The notes under the pieces: model-generated | Database searches by the model: none | What the model was told of the DNA's origin: nothing | Seen by the model: the letters and a program-made list of their open reading frames with translations, nothing else | In this document: positions 41,563 through 52,056 of the stretch, in pieces | Numbering within the stretch: the stretch's first letter is position 1 | Layout: every line of letters starts with the position of its first letter | Program-made: the position numbers and the translations under genes | DNA from: Vibrio sp. SNU_ST1 | GTDB taxonomy: Bacteria > Pseudomonadota > Gammaproteobacteria > Enterobacterales > Vibrionaceae | Direction: 5' to 3' | Length of the DNA: 64,000 nt | NCBI RefSeq assembly: GCF_030563405.1 | Contig: NZ_CP130748.1 | Span: 186,001 to 250,000, forward strand

Positions 41563-41595
41563 CTCTCTATTCAGTTAGTCCTACTTACCGTTTGG

Positions 41596-42483
41596 CTAAC
41601 TGACCAAAATACCAGTACCCACTACGGCAACAATGGCACCTATCCAAGCGTAGGCGTTCGGTCTCTGCTTGGTGTATAGCCAGAGTATCGGTAACAACAT
41701 GATTGGTGTGGTTGAAGATAACAGAGCGACCATACCGACATTACCTTCCTGCAACGCATACAAAATCAACGTCATTCCTACTGCCATCGCTAGAAAACCA
41801 TTAACCGCGGTAATCGCGAATATCTGCTTATTCATTGGGTTAAGTGCGCGTGAAAGTTTGGCGCCTGTTAAACGAAATGCGGAGTGAGCAACAAAAGCGG
41901 TGATCATTCGAATGGCAGAAGCGGCAACAGGGTCGATACTGGTTTGCATCACGGGTTTGGCAATGATGCCGCCCAATGCTTGGCAGATCGCTGCGGTGAT
42001 TCCCAGTGCGACACCAATCCACACTGTGCCCTTGATGGTTTCAAGCTGGTTGTTGGCTTGTCCTCGACGACCAAAGAATATCGCAGTTAATACACCACTA
42101 AACACCAAAGCCGAGCCAATCAGCTCAATAGAGGTCATACTTTCACTAAACAGGAAATAACCAAGAATCGCCGAGAACACGGCGTGACAAGAGAACAGTA
42201 AACCCGCTTGGCGCGGTCCCATTCGGTTCAAACAGGCAAATAGGGCGGTATCACCAATGAATATACCAATCAGGCCAGATAGCATCATCGGCGTGATTAG
42301 ATTGGCTTCGACAGTTGACCAACCTCCAGTAAACCAAGCCATGCTCGATAAGATGATCGCGGTACAACCCATTCTCCAACGGCTATAGGCGAAAGAACCT
42401 AAGTGTTGGGCAGGCTTTACTGACATTAGGCTCGCAATGGCCCAAAGAAAAGCGGCAGCTAGAGCTAACCATTCAAATCCCAT
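41596..42483 (-). CDS. EamA/DMT-family transporter
   Basis: A 295-residue inner-membrane protein with ten predicted helices in two EamA halves. GFEWLALAAAFLWAIASLMSV opens helix 1; the first half ends IELIGSALVFSGVLTAI and the second ends AWIGAIVAVVGTGILVS. Such proteins usually export metabolites or amino acids. The frame opens at 42534, but ATG 42483 has AAGGAT upstream and places the start just before helix 1. It converges with epmA. The substrate is unknown. Confidence 0.86.
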   Translation of the reverse strand: MGFEWLALAAAFLWAIASLMSVKPAQHLGSFAYSRWRMGCTAIILSSMAWFTGGWSTVEANLITPMMLSGLIGIFIGDTALFACLNRMGPRQAGLLFSCHAVFSAILGYFLFSESMTSIELIGSALVFSGVLTAIFFGRRGQANNQLETIKGTVWIGVALGITAAICQALGGIIAKPVMQTSIDPVAASAIRMITAFVAHSAFRLTGAKLSRALNPMNKQIFAITAVNGFLAMAVGMTLILYALQEGNVGMVALLSSTTPIMLLPILWLYTKQRPNAYAWIGAIVAVVGTGILVS

Positions 42484-42643
42484 CTGAATAACATCCTTGT
42501 GTCTGGGATAAATTAGCTCATCAATATGCATCAAACCGAACTGAGAACAAAGTGATTCTTATGAAAGAACGACTTTGTTTCAGTTATTAGTTTATGTCAG
42601 CTGTCGCTCGGTGGTGTGGTTCACTTACTTTGCTTGAGTCGCA

Positions 42644-44524
42644 CTATACCTTAAAGCGCTCCACGTCTTGGCGCATAGACTCCGCAGCGCTACTCATTTC
42701 ATTTGAGCTATTGCGACTGCTTTCAGCTTGCTGTGCAAGGTCATCAGATGCATCCTTGATCCCTTGCGTATTACGGCTGATGTCTTCGCTAACCGCGCGT
42801 TGCTCTTCCGCAGCACTCGCTATTTGCAGTGCCATATCGTTGATTTCAGTGATTGCCTGAGTGATTTTCGTGAGGCTGCCATGAGCTTGCTCTGCGAAGC
42901 CAACACTGTTCTCTGCCAGTTGAGTGCTGGTGGTCATACTTTCAACGGCATGCTCGGTATTCTTCTGCAGTGTATCAATCATCACGCGAATTTCTTCGGT
43001 CGAGCCATGCGTTCTTTGGCTTAACACACGAACCTCGTCTGCTACAACGGCAAACCCACGACCTTGTTCACCTGCACGAGCCGCTTCAATTGCCGCATTC
43101 AATGCCAACAGATTGGTTTGTTCGGCAATGCCTTGGATAGTAGACAGGATCTGGTTGATGCTTTGAGCGTTGCTCTCTAATTCACGAATAACATTGGCAG
43201 CGTCTTCAACTTGGGTCGCCAGGCCAGTAATCGCATCACGGTTTTGTTGGATAACTTCTTGGCCTTCGTTACAAGCGGTGGCTGATGCCTGAGAAGCCGA
43301 TGCAGTGAGTTCGGCATGGCTGGCCACTTCAGCTGCGGTGGCAGACATCTCATGAATCGCGGTCGCAATTTGATTGATGTCGTTTTGTTGATTTTCAACT
43401 CGAATCGAAGATTGGGTAGCCAGTTGATTGGCTTTTTCCGCATGGTTGTTTAAGTCGTGACTGTGCTCGATTACCCCCTTAAGCATGCTTTGCATTTGGC
43501 TTAAGAACTGGTTCACAAGCTCGGCAAGTTTGCCAATTTCATCCATACGCTTGATATCAATACGCTGAGTCAGATCGCCTCTGCCTTGAGCAAGCTGAGT
43601 CAGTGCTTCAGACAATGTTTGCAGTGGGTGCAGCAGGCGGTTAATCACCATTGTGCTAGCAATCGAAATGACGATATACAAAATTAAAGAAGTCAGGGAG
43701 ATGAATTGAATCGCGTCAGAGACCGCAGAAAACGCCATTTCCTTATCGATAACAATACCCAGAGACCAATCGGTGTTCGGGACGTTGGCAATGTAGACCA
43801 TTTTATCACCTTGGCCTGGCCAGGCTAGCGTGGTGATCATTTGGTCTTGTATCAGTTGCGATACTTTGTTGACCGTTAGATCTGGATTCAAACTCGTCAG
43901 TGGTTTCTGGCTTAACTCTTCATCACTGTAGGCGACGATGTTGTTGTTGCCGTCGACTAAAAACGCAAAGCCATCGTTATCGAGTTTTACATTGAGCACG
44001 GTATCAATAATGCTAGTTACGGTTAAATCTGCCGCGATAACACCTTGTCTTTCACCATTAAATGCTTTAGCAAAACTGATGACAATGCTGCCGTCAAAAT
44101 CTTGGTAAGGCTCGGTAATGATGAGGTCTGATGTTGCGTTTGCATCTTTATACCAAGGGCGAGTTCGAGGGTCGTAGTCTGCTGGCCAATCTTCACCTTT
44201 GTCGCCATAAGCAATCGTGCCATCGCTGAACCCTGCATAAACAGACAAGAATTGCCCGGCTTGCTTGGTGATCAATAACTCGCGGTCAGAGCTGTCATTA
44301 CTTGAAATGGTAGGCTCATTGGCAAGCATCATATCGCTGCGGATAGAGAGCCAATCGGCAATATAATTCGTTGTGCCAACACTGACATTTTTCATTTCTT
44401 GGTTAATCGCGACCTCTGTTTCTTGAGTCAACTGATTAACCGATATCCAGGCTTGAGCGCCACTTACGACGGCGATAATGACCGCAATCGCGATCTGAAT
44501 TTTAAACTTAATAGTATGTCTCAA
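42644..44524 (-). CDS. Methyl-accepting chemotaxis protein with dCache sensor
   Basis: A 626-residue chemoreceptor. Helix 1 lies near residues 8-25, a periplasmic domain (about 30-270) has dCache features such as [11 protein letters not shown] and VIAADLTV, helix 2 lies near 276-300, then HAMP and a long signalling coiled coil. The kinase-contact tip [20 protein letters not shown] lies near residue 480. It would bind small ligands, often amino acids, and control CheA. No C-terminal CheR/CheB pentapeptide is seen. It stands alone. Confidence 0.94.
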   Translation of the reverse strand: MRHTIKFKIQIAIAVIIAVVSGAQAWISVNQLTQETEVAINQEMKNVSVGTTNYIADWLSIRSDMMLANEPTISSNDSSDRELLITKQAGQFLSVYAGFSDGTIAYGDKGEDWPADYDPRTRPWYKDANATSDLIITEPYQDFDGSIVISFAKAFNGERQGVIAADLTVTSIIDTVLNVKLDNDGFAFLVDGNNNIVAYSDEELSQKPLTSLNPDLTVNKVSQLIQDQMITTLAWPGQGDKMVYIANVPNTDWSLGIVIDKEMAFSAVSDAIQFISLTSLILYIVISIASTMVINRLLHPLQTLSEALTQLAQGRGDLTQRIDIKRMDEIGKLAELVNQFLSQMQSMLKGVIEHSHDLNNHAEKANQLATQSSIRVENQQNDINQIATAIHEMSATAAEVASHAELTASASQASATACNEGQEVIQQNRDAITGLATQVEDAANVIRELESNAQSINQILSTIQGIAEQTNLLALNAAIEAARAGEQGRGFAVVADEVRVLSQRTHGSTEEIRVMIDTLQKNTEHAVESMTTSTQLAENSVGFAEQAHGSLTKITQAITEINDMALQIASAAEEQRAVSEDISRNTQGIKDASDDLAQQAESSRNSSNEMSSAAESMRQDVERFKV

Positions 44525-44782
44525 GGTCTATTCCTCTCTATTAGACAAAAACCTAATTACAGTGACGTACTTGATGGTGAATTGGTGTGTCTCTGATGCG
44601 TGTATAGTGCCGTTGTCTTGGTGTTGGTAGATGTGTTTAAAGTCAAAAAATTTGAAATCAACCATCGTCATTTTTAATAAATCGTGAAGTAGAATCACAA
44701 TTATCTATCGATGAAAATTTAATAAACCCGCCAGCTAGCGAGATCACGATTACTAGCTGGACGGAAGGGAGGCATTGACGTG

Positions 44783-46213
44783 CTAGGTGATAATAAACAG
44801 CGCGAGGTAGACCATCAGTAAGCCGACAATCCCTAAGATGATACCCATCTTCGCCATATCTTTGCTTTCGATAAGCCCAGTTGAGTAAGCCAGCGAGTTT
44901 GGTGGTGTCGATACTGGAAGAATCATCCCGAGCGATGCCGAGAAGGCGACCACAACCAGCAAGCCTTGTAAGCCTCCAATTGCTACTAGGCTTTCCATAG
45001 AAGCGCCAATCGCAGCTGCTATCGGCATCAGCAAGTTTGCGGTAGCGGTGTTTGACATGAAGTTCGCCATTAGCCAACACACGATAGACAGCGTTAGTAC
45101 CACTGCAGTCGGCGAGAGCGATTCATAATCAATCGCGTGAGCGAGTGCAGCGGCTAAGCCTGTTTTATCCAAGCCAATCCCAATCGCAATACCACCCGCA
45201 ACCAGCCACAACACATCCCAGTTAATCAGCTTGAGTTCTTCTTTACCCATGATGCCAGTGAGAGTAAAGACAGCTAGTGGAATAATAGAGACCACATAAG
45301 TGTTCATGCCATGCAGTTTGGTGGTCATCCACAATAAGATTGTCGCAGCGAAGGTGACGTAAACCACAATCGCTCGCCAGCTCTTTCTAAATTGTCCATC
45401 AAGCTTGAGGACCATATTTCTTTCTTTAGAAGGGAAGAGTTTTTGTAGGAGAAACCAAGCGATGGTGAGTTGGATGATCACAAAGGGTAAGCCCATCATC
45501 ATCCAGCTAAGGAAGTCGATACTGTTCTCGCCAGTTAGGTATTGCAGTGCGATCGCATTGGGTGGTGTACCTATGGGTGTCGCGATACCACCGGTATTGG
45601 CGGCGATTGGAATACACAACACGAGCGCTTTAATCCCCATGTCGCCTCTTGGTGCAGAGGCTACGATAGGACCTAGCAATGCGAGCATCATTACCGTTGT
45701 AGCGGTATTTGACATGAACATTGAGAACACGGCGGTGATCAGCATTAAACCGAGCATGATGAAGCGAGGCTCCGTGCCAAACGGTTTGAGCAATACTCGA
45801 GCTAGGTTGTTGTCGAGTTCGTATTTGGATGCGGATATCGCAAGAGCAAAGCCACCCATGAAAAGGATGATGATTGGTGACGAAAATGCACCGAAGATGT
45901 CGGTATATTTGATTAATTCGCCGAGATCGTGCCCTGCAGGTGGGTTTCTAAATAGATGCAAACCCTTGTCGGAAATCATCACCAGTTCAAGCGCAATGAT
46001 CAGAATTGAGGTGGCGAATACCGGAACGGGTTCAAGCACCCACAGTAGAGCTGCTAGTAAGAATATCGCTAACAAGCGGTGTTGAATCAGCGTGAGGTCA
46101 TCGATAGGTATGGAATCTATTGGCATGAATAACACGCCTAAGGGAATAGCAAAACAAATCAACAGCTTGACCAGAACGCCAATATTGAGTTTAGGCATGT
46201 ACAAAGACCCCAT
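44783..46213 (-). CDS. DASS/SLC13-family Na+-coupled carboxylate transporter
   Basis: A 476-residue inner-membrane transporter with about eleven helices. The duplicated substrate and Na+ motif is visible twice as SNTAT (near residues 175 and 390), with GTPPNA and STPPNS following each. This matches di- and tricarboxylate symporters such as VcINDY. The start could be ATG 46213 or ATG 46198 (MPKLNIG); the ribosome site does not decide. It is separate from the SLC13 protein of the cys operon, which carries TrkA-C domains instead. Succinate or citrate uptake is likely but not shown. Confidence 0.9.
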   Translation of the reverse strand: MGSLYMPKLNIGVLVKLLICFAIPLGVLFMPIDSIPIDDLTLIQHRLLAIFLLAALLWVLEPVPVFATSILIIALELVMISDKGLHLFRNPPAGHDLGELIKYTDIFGAFSSPIIILFMGGFALAISASKYELDNNLARVLLKPFGTEPRFIMLGLMLITAVFSMFMSNTATTVMMLALLGPIVASAPRGDMGIKALVLCIPIAANTGGIATPIGTPPNAIALQYLTGENSIDFLSWMMMGLPFVIIQLTIAWFLLQKLFPSKERNMVLKLDGQFRKSWRAIVVYVTFAATILLWMTTKLHGMNTYVVSIIPLAVFTLTGIMGKEELKLINWDVLWLVAGGIAIGIGLDKTGLAAALAHAIDYESLSPTAVVLTLSIVCWLMANFMSNTATANLLMPIAAAIGASMESLVAIGGLQGLLVVVAFSASLGMILPVSTPPNSLAYSTGLIESKDMAKMGIILGIVGLLMVYLALFIIT

Positions 46214-46530
46214 GAATAAAATATCTTCAAATAGAGTAAGTTATCTGGATTTTTGGTACTTGGAGACGGGTTGTAAAATCGAAAAGTTGTTTAAGGTTTC
46301 GACAGTTGTTTTGCTTTTGGTCAATATTTTTTCTGGGCAATTAGAGGCAAGAGTGAGAAGCAGCAGGTGGCTGGGCTGGGCTGGGCTTGAGGATTGTGGT
46401 TTGAAAGCTTGGGTTGTTAGAGCTTGAGTAGGAAACAAATTGGTAGAGTTAAGAAAAAGGCGCGTTCTTCTCTGATATAGAAATAGAAAAAGTAACGCGC
46501 CTTTAAAATTAAATGAGTTAACTCAGATCG
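46214..46530. other. Gap between the DASS transporter and psd
   Basis: Holds the psd terminator and, at 46371-46385, three tandem copies of CTGGG. No gene is evident. Confidence 0.5.
46450..46504 (-). terminator. Terminator after psd
   Basis: AAAGGCGCGTT (46456-46466) pairs with AACGCGCCTTT (46494-46504) across a 27-base loop. On the minus strand a T-tract follows. Confidence 0.65.
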
Positions 46531-47442
46531 TTAAGCTTGGTCAGTGTTCTCTGCTGAATCAACAGTTTCAGTCTCAACTTCTTTACCCGCAATGTGCGCG
46601 AAAGGAGTGCCTAGAACGGTTTTCTCACCATTCTGCATAGTTTCGTCAAACTTGATTGCATCTTTAGCAAACAGGTTGATCACCGTTGAACCAAGCTTGA
46701 AGCGACCCATCTCTTCGCCTTTCTTCAAGATAATAGATTTATCACCTTGTGCTGGGTAATCCCACTTGTAAACCGAGTTACCGCGAGGTGGCGTGATGGT
46801 GCCAGCCCATACTTGCTCGATGCTACCTACGATAGTTGCACCAACCAGCACTTGTGCCATTGGGCCAAATTCAGTATCGAAGATACACACCACACGCTCA
46901 TTACGTGCGAATAGGTTTGGAACGTTCTCTGCCGTTAACGGGTTAACTGAGAACAGGTCTCCGGGAACATAGATCATCTGGCGTAGTGTGCCGTCGCATG
47001 GCATGTGCACACGGTGGTAATCACTTGGAGATAGGTAAAGCGTTGCGAATTCACCGTCTTTAAACTCATCGGCTAGTGCTGCATCACCACCAAGCAACTC
47101 TCGTGCTGAGTAGTTGTGATTTTTAGCTTGAATAAGTTGACCATCAGTAATTGGGCCAAATTGGCTTACGCGAGCATCAGCGGGGTGAACAATCACAGAC
47201 TCGCCTTCTGCGATAGGGCGCATGCCTTCTTTTAATTCACGCACGAAGAATTCATTGAATGTCTTAAAGTGTTTTGGATCGCTATGCAGAGCTTCATCCA
47301 TGTTCACTTTGTATTGCTTGATGAACCAGTTGATGATCGCTGTCGTTAAACCGCCCGCTTTAGCAGACGCCAGTTTACCAACTAAACGAGTCAGGCCATG
47401 TTGTGGGATCCAGTACTGCAATCCAACTTTAATCTTATCCAT
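46531..47442 (-). CDS. psd: Phosphatidylserine decarboxylase proenzyme
   Basis: A 303-residue inner-membrane enzyme that makes phosphatidylethanolamine from phosphatidylserine. The proenzyme cuts itself at the serine of LGST (about residue 253) to form the pyruvoyl cofactor. [12 protein letters not shown] near 139 and [11 protein letters not shown] near 86 are family motifs with catalytic residues. The N-terminus [20 protein letters not shown] is typical. It follows rsgA on the same strand, as in E. coli, with a 186-base gap. The acidic C-terminal tail is slightly longer than in E. coli. Confidence 0.97.
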   Translation of the reverse strand: MDKIKVGLQYWIPQHGLTRLVGKLASAKAGGLTTAIINWFIKQYKVNMDEALHSDPKHFKTFNEFFVRELKEGMRPIAEGESVIVHPADARVSQFGPITDGQLIQAKNHNYSARELLGGDAALADEFKDGEFATLYLSPSDYHRVHMPCDGTLRQMIYVPGDLFSVNPLTAENVPNLFARNERVVCIFDTEFGPMAQVLVGATIVGSIEQVWAGTITPPRGNSVYKWDYPAQGDKSIILKKGEEMGRFKLGSTVINLFAKDAIKFDETMQNGEKTVLGTPFAHIAGKEVETETVDSAENTDQA

Positions 47443-47628
47443 TGTATTAATTTTCCGATGCTAATTGTTTTTTGAGACTAATCGTTTTTCGATGCTAACT
47501 ACTTTTCAATGTTATTTATCTTCAAAGAAAGCGAGTTAATGACTGTTTAGGGCGCGAGATGTTACTTAAAATCGCGGCAATTGTCAGTCATCGTCAGTAA
47601 ATGCACATGTTTGTTCACAATAATGCGA

Positions 47629-48684
47629 TTATAGATCCGCTTTCTTACTTCGCGAGTACTGACGGTTATCTTTGTTGTCAGCCATTGTTTCAATAATGCG
47701 ATGGTAGCTAGCAAAACGTAAGCGGCTAATTTTTCCGTCTTCAACGGCTTCACGCAGAAGACATCCTGGGTCGTCATTGTGTTTACAGTCGCGGAACTTA
47801 CAGCCACCTAGGTATGGCTTGAATTCAATGAAAGCATCTGTGACTTCATCGGGTTCTAAATGCCATAGGCCGAATTCACGTACCCCTGGGGAATCGATAA
47901 GATCACCACCAGAAGGGAAGTGATACAAACGCGCTGCTGTGGTGGTGTGTTGACCCAGTCCTGAGTTTTCAGAAACTGCGCCTTCTTCAATGTCCAATGT
48001 TGGCATCAGTGCATTCACTACGCTGGATTTACCTACGCCAGATTGACCAACGAAAATGTTGATGCGATCTTTCAGTTCAGCTTCCAACTCTTTGATGCCG
48101 TAACCCGACTCTTTACTCACGAACATGACTTTATAGCCGATTTTCTCGTATATCTTCAGTGTTTCGCGGTATTCGCTAATTTGTTGTTCTGTCAGCAAGT
48201 CGACTTTATTGAGTACAACTAAAGGGGCGATATTCACCGTTTCAGAGGCGATCAAGTAGCGGTCGATGATATTAAGTGATAACTCTGGTAGTACAGCTGA
48301 AACGATAACCATTTGGTCTACGTTTGCGGCAACCGGTTTTAGGCCGTCATAGTAGTCAGGGCGAGTTAGCATTGACGTTCTTGGTTCAACGGCTTCGACA
48401 ACACCTGAGATGCCAGCCATTGACTCAAGCCCTGCGCGCCAAGTTACTCGGTCACCAGAAACTAAAGTCTCAATACTACGGCGTAAGTTACAACGGTGAA
48501 CTTCGTTGGTTTCTAGATCTTCGATATCGGCATGTTGACCAAAGCGCGTAATCACGAGTCCGCTTTTTGTTCCGCCAAGCATGTTCTCGTCCCATTGGAT
48601 AGAATCTTCTTTCTTGAGTCGCTTGTTCTGGTTGCTACGTACGCGACGTACCTGACCTTTGGTTAACTTCTTTTTTTTAGCCAC
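47629..48684 (-). CDS. rsgA: Ribosome small subunit GTPase RsgA
   Basis: A 351-residue circularly permuted GTPase that matures the 30S subunit. The N-terminal basic region ([20 protein letters not shown]) and OB domain are followed by G4 LNKVDLL near residue 158, then G1 [15 protein letters not shown] near 215 and the G3-like [10 protein letters not shown], the permuted order. A C-terminal zinc site has [14 protein letters not shown]. It diverges from orn. Confidence 0.97.
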   Translation of the reverse strand: MAKKKKLTKGQVRRVRSNQNKRLKKEDSIQWDENMLGGTKSGLVITRFGQHADIEDLETNEVHRCNLRRSIETLVSGDRVTWRAGLESMAGISGVVEAVEPRTSMLTRPDYYDGLKPVAANVDQMVIVSAVLPELSLNIIDRYLIASETVNIAPLVVLNKVDLLTEQQISEYRETLKIYEKIGYKVMFVSKESGYGIKELEAELKDRINIFVGQSGVGKSSVVNALMPTLDIEEGAVSENSGLGQHTTTAARLYHFPSGGDLIDSPGVREFGLWHLEPDEVTDAFIEFKPYLGGCKFRDCKHNDDPGCLLREAVEDGKISRLRFASYHRIIETMADNKDNRQYSRSKKADL

Positions 48685-48834
48685 AATTTTTCACTTAACA
48701 CATCTAACTTGATGATTGGGAACTCAAACAGGATGTTGCTACTGCCATATGATTTCGATGGCTCTAAAGCTAGTTTGAGTATAGTTATTTGGGTATAGTA
48801 CCTCTTTTATACATAAACAAATAGGCGACGCCTT

Positions 48835-49380
48835 ATGTCCTTTAGCGATCAGAACCTTATTTGGGTTGATCTCGAGATGACAGGACTTGATCCTGAAACT
48901 CATAAAATCATTGAAATTGCTACTATCGTTACTGATAGTGAGCTTAATATCCTGGCTGAAGGACCTGTTTTGGCTATTCACCAACCTCAGAGTGAATTGG
49001 ACAAGATGGATGAGTGGTGCACAACGACTCACACCGGTAGTGGCCTAGTGAAACGAATTCAAGACAGTACAGTTTCAGAGCAAGATGCCATTCAACAAAC
49101 GATTGAGTTTCTGGAAAAATGGGTACCAAAAGGTAAGTCACCAATTTGTGGCAACAGCATTGGTCAAGATCGCCGATTCTTATACAAGCACATGCCAGAG
49201 CTGGAAGAGTACTTCCACTACCGCTATGTTGATGTTAGCACCCTGAAAGAGCTGACTCGCCGTTGGAAACCTGAAGTGTTAGATGGTTTTTCTAAGTCGG
49301 GAAGCCACCTTGCATTAGACGATATTCGAGAGTCTATTGCTGAGCTGCAGTACTATCGAAAAACGATTATTAACATCTAA
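48835..49380 (+). CDS. orn: Oligoribonuclease
   Basis: A 181-residue 3'-5' exonuclease that degrades short RNAs and pGpG to mononucleotides. DEDDh active-site residues are visible: D and E in [13 protein letters not shown] in [10 protein letters not shown], and H-x4-D in [11 protein letters not shown]. It is essential in many gammaproteobacteria and completes c-di-GMP breakdown. It is divergent from rsgA. The tRNA array follows 180 bases downstream in the same direction. Confidence 0.98.
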   Translation: MSFSDQNLIWVDLEMTGLDPETHKIIEIATIVTDSELNILAEGPVLAIHQPQSELDKMDEWCTTTHTGSGLVKRIQDSTVSEQDAIQQTIEFLEKWVPKGKSPICGNSIGQDRRFLYKHMPELEEYFHYRYVDVSTLKELTRRWKPEVLDGFSKSGSHLALDDIRESIAELQYYRKTIINI

Positions 49381-49497
49381 TCAGATCAAATGTTCACGTT
49401 TATCTAACTTTTCAGGGACATAAGAGCTATTTTTTTTGCAAATATGTGTGCTTTTACAGCAGTTGAGTAAAAACTTGCTGATTTTTGCATTAAGGAC

Positions 49498-49525
49498 TTG
49501 CATCACAAAAAAATGCTCTTATAAT
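49498..49525 (+). promoter_or_regulatory. Promoter of the tRNA array
   Basis: TTGCAT (49498-49503), a 16-base spacer and a perfect TATAAT (49520-49525), 35 bases before the first tRNA-Gly. A GC-rich CGCAGCCC follows, resembling stringently controlled stable-RNA promoters. Confidence 0.8.
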
Positions 49526-49560
49526 TCGCAGCCCTGAACGGCGAAAGACGTTTTCAGTTT

Positions 49561-49636
49561 GCGATACTAGCTCAGTTGGTAGAGCGCAACCTTGCCAAGG
49601 TTGAGGTCATCGGTTCGAACCCGATGTATCGCTCCA
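49561..49636 (+). tRNA. tRNA-Gly (GCC), copy 1
   Basis: 76-nt cloverleaf with acceptor GCGATAC/GTATCGC, anticodon GCC in CAACC-TTGCCAA-GGTTG, TTCGAAC T-loop and encoded CCA. Confidence 0.97.
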
Positions 49637-49688
49637 AATTCTCTCTTTTTTAGAGAACAGTTTCATTGTCTTAAACAATGCATACGGA

Positions 49689-49765
<77 letters not shown>

Positions 49766-49824
49766 CATTACAGTTAAACGTTGATTTGATGCTTTGCAGC
49801 AGAAAAGATGAACGGTTAGCTTAT

Positions 49825-49900
49825 GCGATACTAGCTCAGTTGGTAGAGCGCAACCTTGCCAAGGTTGAGGTCATCGGTTCGAACCCGATGTATCGCTCCA
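49825..49900 (+). tRNA. tRNA-Gly (GCC), copy 2
   Basis: Sequence identical by eye to copy 1. Confidence 0.97.
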
Positions 49901-49950
49901 AATTAGTCTCCTAGAGATAAAGACTCATTGACTTAAACAATGCATCCGGA

Positions 49951-50027
<77 letters not shown>

Positions 50028-50086
50028 CATTACAGTTGAACGTTGATTTGATGCTTTGTAGCAGAAAAGATGAACGGTTAGCTTAT

Positions 50087-50162
50087 GCGATACTAGCTCA
50101 GTTGGTAGAGCGCAACCTTGCCAAGGTTGAGGTCATCGGTTCGAACCCGATGTATCGCTCCA
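50087..50162 (+). tRNA. tRNA-Gly (GCC), copy 3
   Basis: Sequence identical by eye to copy 1. Confidence 0.97.
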
Positions 50163-50212
50163 AATTAGTCTCCTAGAGACAAAGACTCATTGACTTAAAC
50201 AATGCATCCGGA

Positions 50213-50289
<77 letters not shown>

Positions 50290-50348
50290 CATTACAGTTG
50301 AACGTTGATTTGATGCTTTGTAGCAGAAAAGATGAACGGTTAGCTTAT

Positions 50349-50424
50349 GCGATACTAGCTCAGTTGGTAGAGCGCAACCTTGCCAAGGTTGAGGTCATCG
50401 GTTCGAACCCGATGTATCGCTCCA
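50349..50424 (+). tRNA. tRNA-Gly (GCC), copy 4
   Basis: Sequence identical by eye to copy 1. Confidence 0.97.
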
Positions 50425-50474
50425 AATTAGTCTCCTAGAGACAAAGACTCATTGACTTAAACAATGCATCCGGA

Positions 50475-50551
<77 letters not shown>

Positions 50552-50610
50552 CATTACAGTTAAACGTTGATTTGATGCTTTGCAGCAGAAAAGATGAACG
50601 GTTAGCTTAT

Positions 50611-50686
50611 GCGATACTAGCTCAGTTGGTAGAGCGCAACCTTGCCAAGGTTGAGGTCATCGGTTCGAACCCGATGTATCGCTCCA
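50611..50686 (+). tRNA. tRNA-Gly (GCC), copy 5
   Basis: Sequence identical by eye to copy 1. Confidence 0.97.
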
Positions 50687-50736
50687 AATTAGTCTCCTAG
50701 AGACAAAGACTCATTGACTTAAACAATGCATCCGGA

Positions 50737-50813
<77 letters not shown>

Positions 50814-50872
50814 CATTACAGTTGAACGTTGATTTGATGCTTTGTAGCAGAAAAGATGAACGGTTAGCTTAT

Positions 50873-50948
50873 GCGATACTAGCTCAGTTGGTAGAGCGCA
50901 ACCTTGCCAAGGTTGAGGTCATCGGTTCGAACCCGATGTATCGCTCCA
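50873..50948 (+). tRNA. tRNA-Gly (GCC), copy 6
   Basis: Identical tRNA; the spacer after it is 14 bases shorter than in earlier units. Confidence 0.97.
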
Positions 50949-50984
50949 ATTTAAAGACTCATTGACTTAAACAATGCATCCGGA

Positions 50985-51061
<77 letters not shown>

Positions 51062-51120
51062 CATTACAGTTGAACGTTGATTTGATGCTTTGTAGCAGAA
51101 AAGATGAACGGTTAGCTTAT

Positions 51121-51196
51121 GCGATACTAGCTCAGTTGGTAGAGCGCAACCTTGCCAAGGTTGAGGTCATCGGTTCGAACCCGATGTATCGCTCCA
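51121..51196 (+). tRNA. tRNA-Gly (GCC), copy 7
   Basis: Identical tRNA; again followed by the shortened spacer. Confidence 0.97.
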
Positions 51197-51232
51197 ATTT
51201 AAAGACTCATTGACTTAAACAATGCATCCGGA

Positions 51233-51309
<77 letters not shown>

Positions 51310-51368
51310 CATTACAGTTGAACGTTGATTTGATGCTTTGCAGCAGAAAAGATGAACGGTTAGCTTAT

Positions 51369-51444
51369 GCGATACTAGCTCAGTTGGTAGAGCGCAACCT
51401 TGCCAAGGTTGAGGTCATCGGTTCGAACCCGATGTATCGCTCCA
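51369..51444 (+). tRNA. tRNA-Gly (GCC), copy 8
   Basis: Last gene of the array; the sequence after the CCA diverges from the repeat. Confidence 0.97.
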
Positions 51445-51556
51445 GTTTACTTTTCATGGTAAACAAAACTCTTTAAACCACAGTGTTTAAAGACGACCTT
51501 ACCGGTCACGCTCTTTCTTTAATGCTGCGAAGCATAATCCCCCCAAAAAGCAAATA

Positions 51557-51584
51557 ATCCTCCATTATGGTGGATATTTTTTTT
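51557..51584 (+). terminator. Possible terminator of the tRNA array
   Basis: ATCCTCC (51557-51563) pairs with GGTGGAT (51569-51575) with one mismatch, followed by eight T residues, 113 bases after the last tRNA. Confidence 0.5.
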
Positions 51585-51650
51585 GTCTTAAATTTTTGTT
51601 AGCAACAAGAATGCTAGTAAACATCAGGTCTCTGAAGTGGATACTTGAGG

Positions 51651-51943
51651 TTTTTCACATCTATAAACAGAGTTATCCACAAAGTATCAAGTGTGGATAA
51701 CTTGGTTGATAAAGTTATTTCAGACCCAATTCTTTACATTTCTCTAAAAGATCTTTCTTGTTTTCAGTATATTAGCTGAATTGCGCCGATCGTAACTCAT
51801 TGTTTTTTATCAGGTTGAATGCTTGCCTTGAATTTGATAAAAGATCGTTAACTTGTTGTTTTTTGATCTTAATCATTTATCGGTACTGTGTTTAACTTTA
51901 CGTGGGTGTCGGAAGTTTACGAAAGTTCTGAATTTTTTCCACA
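51651..51943. promoter_or_regulatory. DnaA-box cluster, candidate datA-like locus
   Basis: Two perfect DnaA boxes face each other: TTATCCACA at 51673-51681 (+) and its complement TGTGGATAA at 51692-51700, 10 bases apart. Two more fit the relaxed TTWTNCACA consensus: TTTTTCACA at 51651-51659 and TTTTCCACA at 51935-51943. A weaker one-mismatch match lies at 51887-51895 (-). No clean IHF site was found by eye. Function is inferred from boxes plus synteny. Confidence 0.65.
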
Positions 51944-52056
51944 TTGTTAGAATTGAGAACAAGGTCAAACATTGTTCGAAAATTATGTGCAACGAGTTGT
52001 GTTGTATGGTGGTTTTTTGGTGTGGGTTGGCTTGCCAATCATTGATGCCTAAGGGG

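Larger units (their letters stand above)
51445..52056. other. Gene-free region in the datA position (tRNA array to queG)
   Basis: About 610 bases between the last tRNA-Gly and the queG stop. It holds hairpins near its 5' end (for example CTTTAAAC/GTTTAAAG at 51471-51492), a terminator candidate and a group of DnaA boxes. Only short unconvincing frames occur. E. coli keeps datA at the same place. Confidence 0.6.

Noticed and set aside
41563..41595. Terminator between epmA and the EamA gene
   Set aside because: CAGTTAG/CTAACTG near 41572-41602 leaves a long loop and no T-tract; too weak to list.
44658..45080. A 140-residue minus-strand frame overlapping the DASS transporter
   Set aside because: It has no family motif and lies in another frame of the 3' end of a well-supported transporter gene.
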